A stretch of DNA of 64,000 nt from an uncultured Lachnospiraceae bacterium (GTDB lineage Bacteria; Bacillota; Clostridia; Lachnospirales; Lachnospiraceae). The stretch covers positions 83,315 through 147,314 of the forward strand of contig URUY01000006.1 in assembly GCA_900551115.1 (NCBI GenBank). Direction: 5' to 3'. Both the position numbers and the translations under genes were made by a program. Below the pieces are notes generated by a model. It was not told the origin of the DNA. It did no database searches and worked only from the letters and a program-made list of their open reading frames with translations. Shown one piece after another: positions 44,295-52,511 of the stretch (positions within the stretch are counted from its first letter, which is position 1; each line of letters opens with the position of its first letter).

Positions 44295-45257
44295 TTAATT
44301 ATAAATCCGGCGTATCAGATTCTGCCAAAGGGCAAGCTGTATCCGGCAGTAATTTTTAAGATTGCACAGCCTAAAACGCACCCTGTGTTTCCTGCCCTCC
44401 TCAGAAAAGCATCGTTTCACCCCGCGCGCGCACCCCTTTACATAGGTGATACCCATTCCCTTTACCGTAAAGAAAAGGATTTTTATAAGAAAGCCCAAAA
44501 GTAAAAAAGGCAGGTTCAGCAAAATCTGAAGAACGGGCATATTTTTCCCTATTATATAGACACTGTTTGCCGAAGAAAGGTTTGCTTTAAATTTATTATG
44601 TTTGGAACCGCTCACTGCACTTCCGGCATGAAGCACGCAGGCTCCCGGCTCAAAACAGTTAAAAAAGCCATGAACAGACGCTCTCCAGCCCATGTCCACA
44701 TCCTCTAAATAAGCAAAATGCAGTTCGTCAAAATAACCGATTTTCTCAAAAACAGCTTTTCTGTATATGGCAGCGCCGCCGCAGGCAGAAAAGACGCGGG
44801 CAGGCTTTTTATAGCGTGCAGCCGGTTTTCCTTTGCCCCGTCCGTAAGCCCAGCCCAATGCACAGTACAAATCTCCCGCATTATCCAAAACCGCTTCATC
44901 CTGCATACAAAGCATTTTGGCACTGACGGAAAAAATGCGTTCTGACGCTTCTATGGCGTCCACTAACGCCTCTGTAAATCCGGCCTTCACTCTGGTATCA
45001 TTATTCAGTAAAATAACATAGGGCGTCTTTGCCTCTCTGATACCGATATTGACAGCCTTGCAGAAGCCTGTATTTTCTTTCAGGCAGATAAGCTCTGTCT
45101 CAGGATAATTCTCTTTTATCCATGCTGCGCTGCCGTCCTGCGAACCGTTATCCACAATCAGAACATGGGCAGGATATTCCTGCGCCTGCACGGACGCAAG
45201 ACAATCCTTTAAATACTTCATCCCGTTGTAGTTTGGAATAACAATTGTTACTTTCAT
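44295..45257 (-). CDS. Family 2 glycosyltransferase
   Basis: A 320-residue GT-A enzyme: MKVTIVIPNYNGMKYLKDCL, nucleotide-binding VDNGSQDGSAAWI, LNNDTRV as DxD equivalent, and YLEDVDMGWRASVHGF with the probable catalytic acid. A C-terminal hydrophobic stretch (ILLNLPFLLLGFLIKILFFTV, about 255-275) suggests membrane attachment, as in WbbL-like rhamnosyltransferases. The start at 45257 has GAGGA 7 bases upstream; the longer frame to 45410 overlaps the preceding gene widely. Donor sugar is not proven; rhamnose is plausible. Confidence 0.87.
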   Translation of the reverse strand: MKVTIVIPNYNGMKYLKDCLASVQAQEYPAHVLIVDNGSQDGSAAWIKENYPETELICLKENTGFCKAVNIGIREAKTPYVILLNNDTRVKAGFTEALVDAIEASERIFSVSAKMLCMQDEAVLDNAGDLYCALGWAYGRGKGKPAARYKKPARVFSACGGAAIYRKAVFEKIGYFDELHFAYLEDVDMGWRASVHGFFNCFEPGACVLHAGSAVSGSKHNKFKANLSSANSVYIIGKNMPVLQILLNLPFLLLGFLIKILFFTVKGMGITYVKGCARGVKRCFSEEGRKHRVRFRLCNLKNYCRIQLALWQNLIRRIYN

Positions 45258-45267
45258 AATTAAATCC

Positions 45268-46749
45268 TCATTTAATTTTCTCAGTCCAGGATGGATCCCA
45301 GACAATGCGGTATCCTGCTTTTCTGATTTCCCGGCAGATATCTGTGCCAAGCTTTTTAAGCCGTTCCTCCGTAAGCCCCGCGCTCTGTAATTGTATCTTG
45401 TCGTCCGCACCCATGCATACGGATATATTCTGACTGCTTTTATTTACATTTCCGGCATTTTCCCGCTTGACCGCTTCCACAGCCGCTTCCACCACAGGAA
45501 ACAGCTCCGTTTTTATTTTCATCAGCCGGACATCTACGGCATCTGTGTCCTGCATAAGAGAAGCCCGGTGCATATAACCGCTGAAGCCTCTGCGCAGTCC
45601 TCTGTAGGGGCATTCTCCCGTTTCCGAATATATTCCACCCGTTATTTTATTTTTCCCATTAAAAATACAGCCTCCCACAGCTCCCACGTCCGGTCTTGCC
45701 CGCAATATATCCGGCTCGTACCGTACCTGATAAAATCCCACATGCTTAGTGGGGGATACCGTTCCCGCAATACCGCTCTGCTTTAAGAAATCTGCAATTG
45801 CCCTGCCCCCTGCTTCATAAGCATACTGCTTGCTTTGGGGATTTTGAGCCGTAGAGCCTCTGTGACAGCGCCAATGATACAATATCTTGGGAATATGACA
45901 GATTTCCTTTTCCGCCTCCGTATTAAAACCATGTTTTCCAGCCGTTTGGCTTGTCTCTCCGCTTATTGCTTCGTTTGTCATTTGGCTTGTCCTGCCGTCA
46001 AGTATCTCCTTTACGGCCCGAAGCACCAGATCAAAATCCTGAGCGCCGTCATATTCTCTGCGAAAGCCAAGTCTTTTCATCAGCTCAGCCTTCATCACCG
46101 TAAAATGGCAGAAATAATTGTTGGATAAAATTAAATCCAGATTAAACCCCGTTTTCATATGGGGTTCATAATAGGATTCCCCGGATTCATCACATTTATC
46201 TTCATCCGAATAGAGAAGTTTCAACTCAGTCCCTTTTTCTGCCGCGAACTTTATTGCCTCTGCCATTTCAAAAAGAGCATCGGGAGAAAGCACATCATCA
46301 TGGTCCAAAAGACCGATATAATCCCCTGATGCAGCCTGCAGCGCTGCATTGGTATTGTCGGAAATCCCTTTGTTTTCTGCAAGGTGAAGGTATTTTATCC
46401 GCTCGTCCTGATATTTCCTTACCTCATTTTCCACACCGGTATCATCACTGGCATCTGCAATCACCAGCTCAAATAACCCATAGCTCTGCTTTAGCACAGA
46501 GTCTATCATAGCGCGCAGATAAACCGGAGCCGTACGGTATGCCGGCACAAGAATACTGAAGGTTACCGTCATTCCTACTGCCTTACGGCTTTGCTCCAAA
46601 AGGGTTTTATCATCCGGCGCTTCATAAACATAGCTTTTCTGCTCTTTTTGCCCCAAACGTTCTAAGGCTGCGAGATAAGTATCCCGCAGCCCGTTTCTTT
46701 TCATATAATATATAGTCTTTTTCAGATTGGCTATACTTAATTTAGACAT
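45268..46749 (-). CDS. Family 2 glycosyltransferase with degenerate second half
   Basis: A 493-residue protein. An N-terminal helical part (1-55) is followed by a GT-A domain starting TFSILVPAYRTAPVYLRAMI, with VIADASDD, NKGISDNTNAAL, GLLDHDDVLSP (metal site) and GAQDFDLVLRAV. Residues about 252-284 form an insert rich in Thr, Ser and Gly not seen in its relatives. After residue 340 a partial second GT-like segment (DVGAVGGCIFNGKNKITGG) lacks the usual nucleotide-binding start. It is related in sequence to the 48.6-kb and 50.6-kb proteins. It starts 4 bases after the pgcA stop with only AAAGAG as ribosome binding site. Confidence 0.85.
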   Translation of the reverse strand: MSKLSIANLKKTIYYMKRNGLRDTYLAALERLGQKEQKSYVYEAPDDKTLLEQSRKAVGMTVTFSILVPAYRTAPVYLRAMIDSVLKQSYGLFELVIADASDDTGVENEVRKYQDERIKYLHLAENKGISDNTNAALQAASGDYIGLLDHDDVLSPDALFEMAEAIKFAAEKGTELKLLYSDEDKCDESGESYYEPHMKTGFNLDLILSNNYFCHFTVMKAELMKRLGFRREYDGAQDFDLVLRAVKEILDGRTSQMTNEAISGETSQTAGKHGFNTEAEKEICHIPKILYHWRCHRGSTAQNPQSKQYAYEAGGRAIADFLKQSGIAGTVSPTKHVGFYQVRYEPDILRARPDVGAVGGCIFNGKNKITGGIYSETGECPYRGLRRGFSGYMHRASLMQDTDAVDVRLMKIKTELFPVVEAAVEAVKRENAGNVNKSSQNISVCMGADDKIQLQSAGLTEERLKKLGTDICREIRKAGYRIVWDPSWTEKIK

Positions 46750-46753
46750 CTCT

Positions 46754-48475
46754 TTACAGAACCGCCTTTAAATCTTCCGTCAGTTTTTCTACCTTTGCCT
46801 CTGCATCCGCAAGGCTGCTTCCCTTTACACCCATGTAAAACTTAATCTTAGGCTCCGTACCGGAAGGACGGGCGCAGCACCAGAAATTATCAGGCAGCTC
46901 AAAGTACAGTACATTAGACTTGGGCAGTCCGGTAGGTGTCACTGCACCGGTTTCCATATCCAAAATTCTGTCCTCTTCATAATCACGGAAACGAAGCACC
47001 TTCAGATCACCGAATGCTTTGGGCGGATTCTTACGAAGCTTATCCATGATTTCTGCAATCTGTCTTGCACCGTCCACACCCTTTAAGGTAATGGTATACT
47101 GGGTTTCCTTGAAGTAGCCGTATTTTTCATACATTTCCACCATCATATCCCAGAGGGTCTTGCCTTCTTTTTTGCAGTATGCAGCCACTTCGCAGAGGCA
47201 CATTACTGCTACACAGGCATCCTTGTCCCTTGCGTGGGTACCTGCCAGACAGCCATAGCTTTCTTCCAGACCGAATACATAATTGTTTGAGCCGGTCTCT
47301 TCAAAGAATTTAATCTGCTCACCGATAAACTTAAAGCCGGTAAGCACTTCAATCATCTTGACGCCGTAAGCTTTGGTAATCACATCCGCCATATTGGTGG
47401 TTACAATGGTAGTTACCAGCGCCGGATTTACAGGCATGGTGCCGGTTTTCGTCTTTTCCCTTAAGATATACTCTGCAATCAGCATACCGGACATGTTTCC
47501 TGTAAAGGGAATGTACTCGCCGGTCTTTGTATCCTTTGCATACACGCCCAAACGGTCTGCATCAGGGTCGGTTGCCAGCACAATATCAGCGTCCTTTTCC
47601 TTTGCCAGATTAAGCGCGTAGGTAAATGCCTTAGGGTCCTCCGGATTGGGATAATCAAGCGTTGTAAAGTCAGGGTCAGGATTTTCCTGCTCCGGCACCA
47701 CATACACATGCTTGAAGCCCAGCTCTGAAAGCACTCTTCTGACCGGCTTGTTGCCTGTACCGCAGAGCGGTGTGTACACAATTTTAATATCATCAGCCAT
47801 CTGGGAAATTACCTCTGGATGGATAATCTGCTTTTTCAGTTCTGCCATGTAAGCATCGTCAATCTCTGCACCGATAACTTCATAAAGCCCTGCCGCCAGC
47901 GCCTCTTCTTTGGTCATGGTCTTCACGGTATTATAATCCGTAATGGCATTTACTTCGGCAATAATTTCTTTATCACGGGGCGCTGTTACCTGTGCGCCAT
48001 CCTCCCAATACACCTTATAGCCGTTATATTCAGGCGGATTGTGGCTTGCCGTAACAACAATGCCGGATACGCAGCCTAAAGTACGGAGTGCAAAGGAAAG
48101 CTCCGGTGTCGGACGGAGAGACTCGAACACATATGCCTTGATACCGTTTGCCGCAAGACAGAGTGCAGCCGTATCCGCAAATTCAGGAGACATTCTTCTG
48201 GAATCGTAAGCGATTGCCACACCTTTTTTGCTGCCGCCCTGTTTCACAATATAATTTGCCAGTCCCTGCGTTGCTTTTCTTACCGTATAAACATTCATAC
48301 GGTTGGTGCCTGCGCCGATAACGCCGCGAAGTCCGCCCGTACCGAATTCCAAATCCTTATAAAAACGGTCTTCTATTTCTTTCTCATCATTACGGATAGC
48401 TAAAAGCTCATTTTTGGTATCCTCATCAAAATAATTGTCTTCCAGCCAAAACTGAAACTTGTTCTTGTAGCACAT
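46754..48475 (-). CDS. pgcA: Phosphoglucomutase / phospho-sugar mutase
   Basis: Interconverts glucose 6- and 1-phosphate (possibly mannose forms); glucose 1-phosphate is the substrate of RfbA nearby. It has 573 residues of the alpha-D-phosphohexomutase family. Motifs: FGTGGLRGVIGAGTNRMN at the N-terminus, the phosphoserine loop VTASHNPPEYNGYKVYW, metal loop ATDPDADRLGV, sugar loop GLEESYG, and the C-terminal phosphate loop RPSGTEPKIKFY. AGGAGG stands 7 bases before the ATG. A separate promoter at 48563 suggests it is also expressed apart from the glycosyltransferases. Confidence 0.95.
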   Translation of the reverse strand: MCYKNKFQFWLEDNYFDEDTKNELLAIRNDEKEIEDRFYKDLEFGTGGLRGVIGAGTNRMNVYTVRKATQGLANYIVKQGGSKKGVAIAYDSRRMSPEFADTAALCLAANGIKAYVFESLRPTPELSFALRTLGCVSGIVVTASHNPPEYNGYKVYWEDGAQVTAPRDKEIIAEVNAITDYNTVKTMTKEEALAAGLYEVIGAEIDDAYMAELKKQIIHPEVISQMADDIKIVYTPLCGTGNKPVRRVLSELGFKHVYVVPEQENPDPDFTTLDYPNPEDPKAFTYALNLAKEKDADIVLATDPDADRLGVYAKDTKTGEYIPFTGNMSGMLIAEYILREKTKTGTMPVNPALVTTIVTTNMADVITKAYGVKMIEVLTGFKFIGEQIKFFEETGSNNYVFGLEESYGCLAGTHARDKDACVAVMCLCEVAAYCKKEGKTLWDMMVEMYEKYGYFKETQYTITLKGVDGARQIAEIMDKLRKNPPKAFGDLKVLRFRDYEEDRILDMETGAVTPTGLPKSNVLYFELPDNFWCCARPSGTEPKIKFYMGVKGSSLADAEAKVEKLTEDLKAVL

Positions 48476-48562
48476 AATACATCCTCCTGTTTATCCTCCA
48501 TCAGCTTTATCCCCGCCGATGATGGCTTTGTTTTGAATAGCTTTCATAAATTACCTTAGAAC

Positions 48563-48591
48563 AGTATAGCAGATTTTATTATATTTTTAAA
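48563..48591 (-). promoter_or_regulatory. Internal promoter for pgcA
   Basis: TATACT (48563-48568) and TTTAAA (48586-48591) with a 17-base spacer on the minus strand; the -35 lies in the last codons of the upstream glycosyltransferase gene. Confidence 0.5.
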
Positions 48592-50534
48592 GAAAAATCA
48601 CTTCTGTCCAGGGAAAAATTGGGATTGTAGTAAGGGTCTCCGGCTGCAAGCACCTTGCTCCATTTTTCTCTGAACCGCTCTGCTTCTGCATTGTAGCGCT
48701 CCGCTTTTTCTCCCTTATCGTCTAAGCCTCTGGAAACAGACTCATGATGATACAGCTCCGCAAAAGGCGTAAAGACATTCAAAAGCCCCTTTTCTCTCAG
48801 CTTCAGGCAAAAATCCACATCATTTAAGGACACTGCAAAGCTCTCGTCCAATCCGCCCACCGCTTCGTACAGAGATTTTTTAACAAGCAGACACGCGCCT
48901 GTGACGGCGGACACGTTCTGCGCATAACAAAGCCTTCCCATATAGCCAAGGTTTTGTCTGGGCTGCTTATAATGTGTATGTCCGGCAGTTCTGTGGGCGC
49001 CCAGCCCGATTACCACGCCGGCATGCTGAATCGTCTTGTCACCATAATAAAGCTTTGCTCCTGCCGCTCCCACGTCTTCCCTCTGGGCATACATCAAAAG
49101 CTCTTCCATCCAGTTCACACTGATGACCTCAGTATCATTGTTCAAAAGCAATATATATTCTCCGTCTGCCTGCCGTACTCCCAGATTGTTTACCGCGGAA
49201 TAGTTAAAGCTGCCCTCATAAGTAACAATTGTTATTTTATCATTTTCCTGCAGTTTCCCGTAATATTCAAAAATTTCCGGCGTAGTGCTGTTGTTTTCCA
49301 CAATAATAATTTCATAGTTATCATAGGTAGATTTTTTCAAAACGGAGGAAACGCATCTCTGCAAATCCTCCTGATGGTCTTTGTTTGCAATCACGATGGA
49401 TATTTTAGGATTGTCCAGTATCTGATACCTGATGCGGAAAATGGTTTCAAAGGCTCTGGTACTCTCGATTTTAAAATTTTCAAAGCCGTGCTGCTTTAAG
49501 TTCTCAGCCACCGCTCCCTTTGCCGCCTGTATGGCGTAAGGCTTTGCATCAATGCCGGAGGCTACGCTGCCTGCATGGGAACGCCAGTAATAGAGCAGTC
49601 TCGGAATGTGTACCACACATTTTGCATTGTCTGTCAGACGCAGTATCATATCATGGTCCTGACTGCCGTTAAACTTGGTACGGAACAGCTCCGTCCCTTC
49701 CAAAAGCTCTCTTGCAAATACGCTGAAATGGCAGATATAATTGTTGGCGCGCAGATTGTCCGGCGCATAATCCGGCTTAAAATGCATGGTCAGCATTTTG
49801 TTGATGTCACCGTCCTTAAAGGTAGTTTCATCGCAGTACAGATAGTCCGCACCTTTCTCATTGATAGCCTTTACATATTCAAACAAAGCCTCCGGGTGCA
49901 GGATATCATCATGGTCAAACAGACCGATGTATTCACCTGTTGCCATTTTGTAGCAGGCGTTGGTATTGCCGGAAATGCCTTCGTTTTTTGCAAGCCTCTG
50001 ATAAAGGATGCGGCTTTTCTCCCCTTCCCTTTCCATGTACCGGCGGCATACTTTTTCCACTTCGCCGTGCTGTGCGTCAGAACCGTCCGCCAGACACAGC
50101 TCCCAGTTTTCATAGGTCTGGTTCACCACCGAATCCAGCATTTCTGTAAGGAAATCAAGGGGCGTATTAAAAAGCGGCACCAGAATGCTTATCTTTACCG
50201 GTCTTGCAAAAACAGTTTCCTTTTCCTTGGCAATCTGCTCCGGCGAAGGAAAGCTTTCTGTTCCAAACTGCTTCATAGCAGCCTTTTCTCTCTTTTTGTA
50301 GCTTATTTTCGCAGCAATTCCCCTGGGACCGCCGCAGTTTGCCACACGCCGCAGCTGGCGAATCCCCCAGTGCATCATACTCCGCAGGGGCTTGCTCGCC
50401 TTCCAAAGCGGATTTTTCTTAATGCGGTCCAGCTTAAACTGCAGCTCTTCATTTTTTGCTTCCAAATCCGCCACTCTTCCTGCCAAATCCGCACTCTTTA
50501 CATGCTCTTTTTCGTAAGCCTCTTTATAGTCCAT
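48579..50534 (-). CDS. Bifunctional family 2 glycosyltransferase (two GT-A domains)
   Basis: A 651-residue protein. The N-terminal coiled coil (about 1-45; heptads in AGRVADLEAKNEELQFKLDR) is followed by a first GT-A domain (about 110-345; KISILVPLFNTPLDFL, GLFDHDDILHP at 205-215, GSQDHDMILRL). A second GT-A domain spans about 380-620 (KISIVIANKDHQEDLQRC, VENNSTTPE, LLLNNDTEVI, SLNDVDFCLKLREKG). Two active-looking sites suggest it adds two sugars in turn. The start at 50534 has AAAGG 8 bases upstream. It is cytoplasmic or membrane-peripheral with no membrane helix. Confidence 0.88.
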   Translation of the reverse strand: MDYKEAYEKEHVKSADLAGRVADLEAKNEELQFKLDRIKKNPLWKASKPLRSMMHWGIRQLRRVANCGGPRGIAAKISYKKREKAAMKQFGTESFPSPEQIAKEKETVFARPVKISILVPLFNTPLDFLTEMLDSVVNQTYENWELCLADGSDAQHGEVEKVCRRYMEREGEKSRILYQRLAKNEGISGNTNACYKMATGEYIGLFDHDDILHPEALFEYVKAINEKGADYLYCDETTFKDGDINKMLTMHFKPDYAPDNLRANNYICHFSVFARELLEGTELFRTKFNGSQDHDMILRLTDNAKCVVHIPRLLYYWRSHAGSVASGIDAKPYAIQAAKGAVAENLKQHGFENFKIESTRAFETIFRIRYQILDNPKISIVIANKDHQEDLQRCVSSVLKKSTYDNYEIIIVENNSTTPEIFEYYGKLQENDKITIVTYEGSFNYSAVNNLGVRQADGEYILLLNNDTEVISVNWMEELLMYAQREDVGAAGAKLYYGDKTIQHAGVVIGLGAHRTAGHTHYKQPRQNLGYMGRLCYAQNVSAVTGACLLVKKSLYEAVGGLDESFAVSLNDVDFCLKLREKGLLNVFTPFAELYHHESVSRGLDDKGEKAERYNAEAERFREKWSKVLAAGDPYYNPNFSLDRSDFSLKI

Positions 50535-50610
50535 TTCCATATCCTTTCCTGCTATATGCTTCGTATCCCTACCGCCATACCCGCAGCTTTCGGGAAACCC
50601 CTGCATATAT

Positions 50611-52497
50611 TTATGCCTCCTGCACCGTCAGGGTATGATTTACCCAGTTTACGATTGTGAGACCGGATATTTTATCCGTTGCCATTGCTCCAATCCGGTA
50701 TTCTCCGGGCGGCAGGCTCCTTGCAAAGTCCACCTTGAACCCGCTTAAGGCAATATTCTTTTGATCCGGCATATTCTCTTCCAGATCCGAACGGTACTGT
50801 CCCGTAAACGCAAACCGGTACAGCTTATTGCTTCCGTGTTTTTCTTTAAACAAAAGCTCCTTCTCAAAGCAGGCATTGTCACTGCCCAGCACCACCGCAT
50901 AGCCCTGCGTCCTGTAAGCTGTTGTCAGTTCAAATGCAAGTCTTAGGCAGTCGTCCCTGCGCGCTCCCTGCAGGCTTCCTAAAAGCTTGTAATCTCTTGT
51001 ATCGGGAATTGTCCTTCCTTCCTCAAAGGCAGGCCGTATGGTTGTATCCAGTCTGTTGCAATTCAGCCACGGATGGTAATAGGGGTCTTTCCCCTCCAGT
51101 CCCGGATGTCTTCCGTACAGCAGGTTCCGCTCCCGCAAAAGGCGCTTCTGTTTCTCTTCCGTTTCATCATTTCCGCGGCTTAGGGATTCATGATGCAGCA
51201 TATGCCTGGTATTCACAACCACATTGTGAAGCCCCATTTCATACAAGGTAAAACATAAGTCTACGTCATTGAAGGCCACCTGAATATTCTCTGCAAAACC
51301 GCCGGCCTCATCAAAAACTGTTTTTCGCAGCATAAAACAGGCACCGGTTACTGCCAGTGCATTCCAGACGCCTATATTCCTCCCGTCATAATAACGCTTG
51401 TTATCTTTTAGGAATTGTAATTTATGAACCGGTCCCAAAGATATATTCACTACTCCGGCATGCTGGATACGGTCAGAATCCGGGTACCAAAGCTTTATAC
51501 CTACAGCACCCGCCCAGGGTTCCAGGGCCTTTGCTGCCATTTCCTCAAACCAGCCCTGCTCTACCGCCTCTATATCATCATTTAAAAACAGCAGCAGATT
51601 GCCCTTTGCTCTCTCTGCACCCATATTGCACATACGGGAAAAATTAAATTCCATGGGCTCGTACAGATAGTATGCTCCCTTTAGCGGGCTCTGCTTTGTT
51701 AAATCCTGATTTATTTTTTCTACTTCCTTTGAAACGCTGTCACGGGTATGCTTACAGCTTCCGTTATCCACTATAATGATTTCATAGTCAATCCCCTGCG
51801 CAGTTTTGCAAAGGGTTGTAAGGCACTGCTTTAGGACAGATACATTGTCCTTGGACGGAATGATAACAGACACCATGGGCTTTTCTTCTGCAGCCTGACA
51901 GAAGCAATCCTGCGCTTCTTGGGCACTCTCCGGCCTTCTTCCTGCCCTGCCTTCTCCGGGAAGCTGCCAGACTTCCTCCCGGTGGAAAATGATTTCCCGC
52001 AGATGCCCGATGGATTTGCAGCCCCGCTTAAAACCTCCGGCAAGCTCTGTAAGCCTGTCGTGGCAAAGACCTTCTTCCTGCTTTTCCTGCTCTGTCAGTT
52101 TATCAAAAAGCTGCTTCCTTACCGCTACCACACTGCCCAGATAATCCCTGCAAAGATAAGCATCCGGCGACCAGTCAGGCTTCAGCCACGGATTGCCGCA
52201 GACGCCTTTTTCTGTTTTTACGTCCTCATCGCCGTATAAAAGCGCAGTCTCGGGATATTTTGCAAAAAAAGCCGCTATCCGTTCCTTTGCCCCCGCAGCC
52301 ACTGTGCCCTTTCCAAAAACAAGCAGTGTAAAGTCTGTATCGGCAGCCACACCTTTTCCGTAAGGCATACCTTTCTGTTTGGATTCCAGTTCTGCCAGCC
52401 AGGAGGTGTAATCCAGCTTACGGCGCTTTAATTCCTTTTCATATTTTCTGTCAAGCCGCTTTTCAAGCTGCCTTCTGACGATTTTTTTTAAGTTCAA
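50611..52497 (-). CDS. Family 2 glycosyltransferase with partial N-terminal GT domain and C-terminal beta domain
   Basis: A 628-residue protein that starts with TTG (GGGAGG 7 bases upstream). The basic N-terminus is followed by a partial GT-like domain (about 45-160; ALLYGDEDVKTEKGV and WSPDAYLCRDYLGSVVAVRK) that lacks the nucleotide-binding half. A complete GT-A domain lies at about 205-455: MVSVIIPSKDNVSVLKQC, IIVDNGSCKHT, LFLNDDIEAVEQ, AFNDVDLCFTLYEMG. The last 150 residues look like a beta-rich accessory domain. Sister of the 48.6-kb protein in the same operon. Sugar specificity is unknown. Confidence 0.86.
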   Translation of the reverse strand: MNLKKIVRRQLEKRLDRKYEKELKRRKLDYTSWLAELESKQKGMPYGKGVAADTDFTLLVFGKGTVAAGAKERIAAFFAKYPETALLYGDEDVKTEKGVCGNPWLKPDWSPDAYLCRDYLGSVVAVRKQLFDKLTEQEKQEEGLCHDRLTELAGGFKRGCKSIGHLREIIFHREEVWQLPGEGRAGRRPESAQEAQDCFCQAAEEKPMVSVIIPSKDNVSVLKQCLTTLCKTAQGIDYEIIIVDNGSCKHTRDSVSKEVEKINQDLTKQSPLKGAYYLYEPMEFNFSRMCNMGAERAKGNLLLFLNDDIEAVEQGWFEEMAAKALEPWAGAVGIKLWYPDSDRIQHAGVVNISLGPVHKLQFLKDNKRYYDGRNIGVWNALAVTGACFMLRKTVFDEAGGFAENIQVAFNDVDLCFTLYEMGLHNVVVNTRHMLHHESLSRGNDETEEKQKRLLRERNLLYGRHPGLEGKDPYYHPWLNCNRLDTTIRPAFEEGRTIPDTRDYKLLGSLQGARRDDCLRLAFELTTAYRTQGYAVVLGSDNACFEKELLFKEKHGSNKLYRFAFTGQYRSDLEENMPDQKNIALSGFKVDFARSLPPGEYRIGAMATDKISGLTIVNWVNHTLTVQEA

Positions 52498-52511
52498 GGA
52501 AAGACCTCCCG

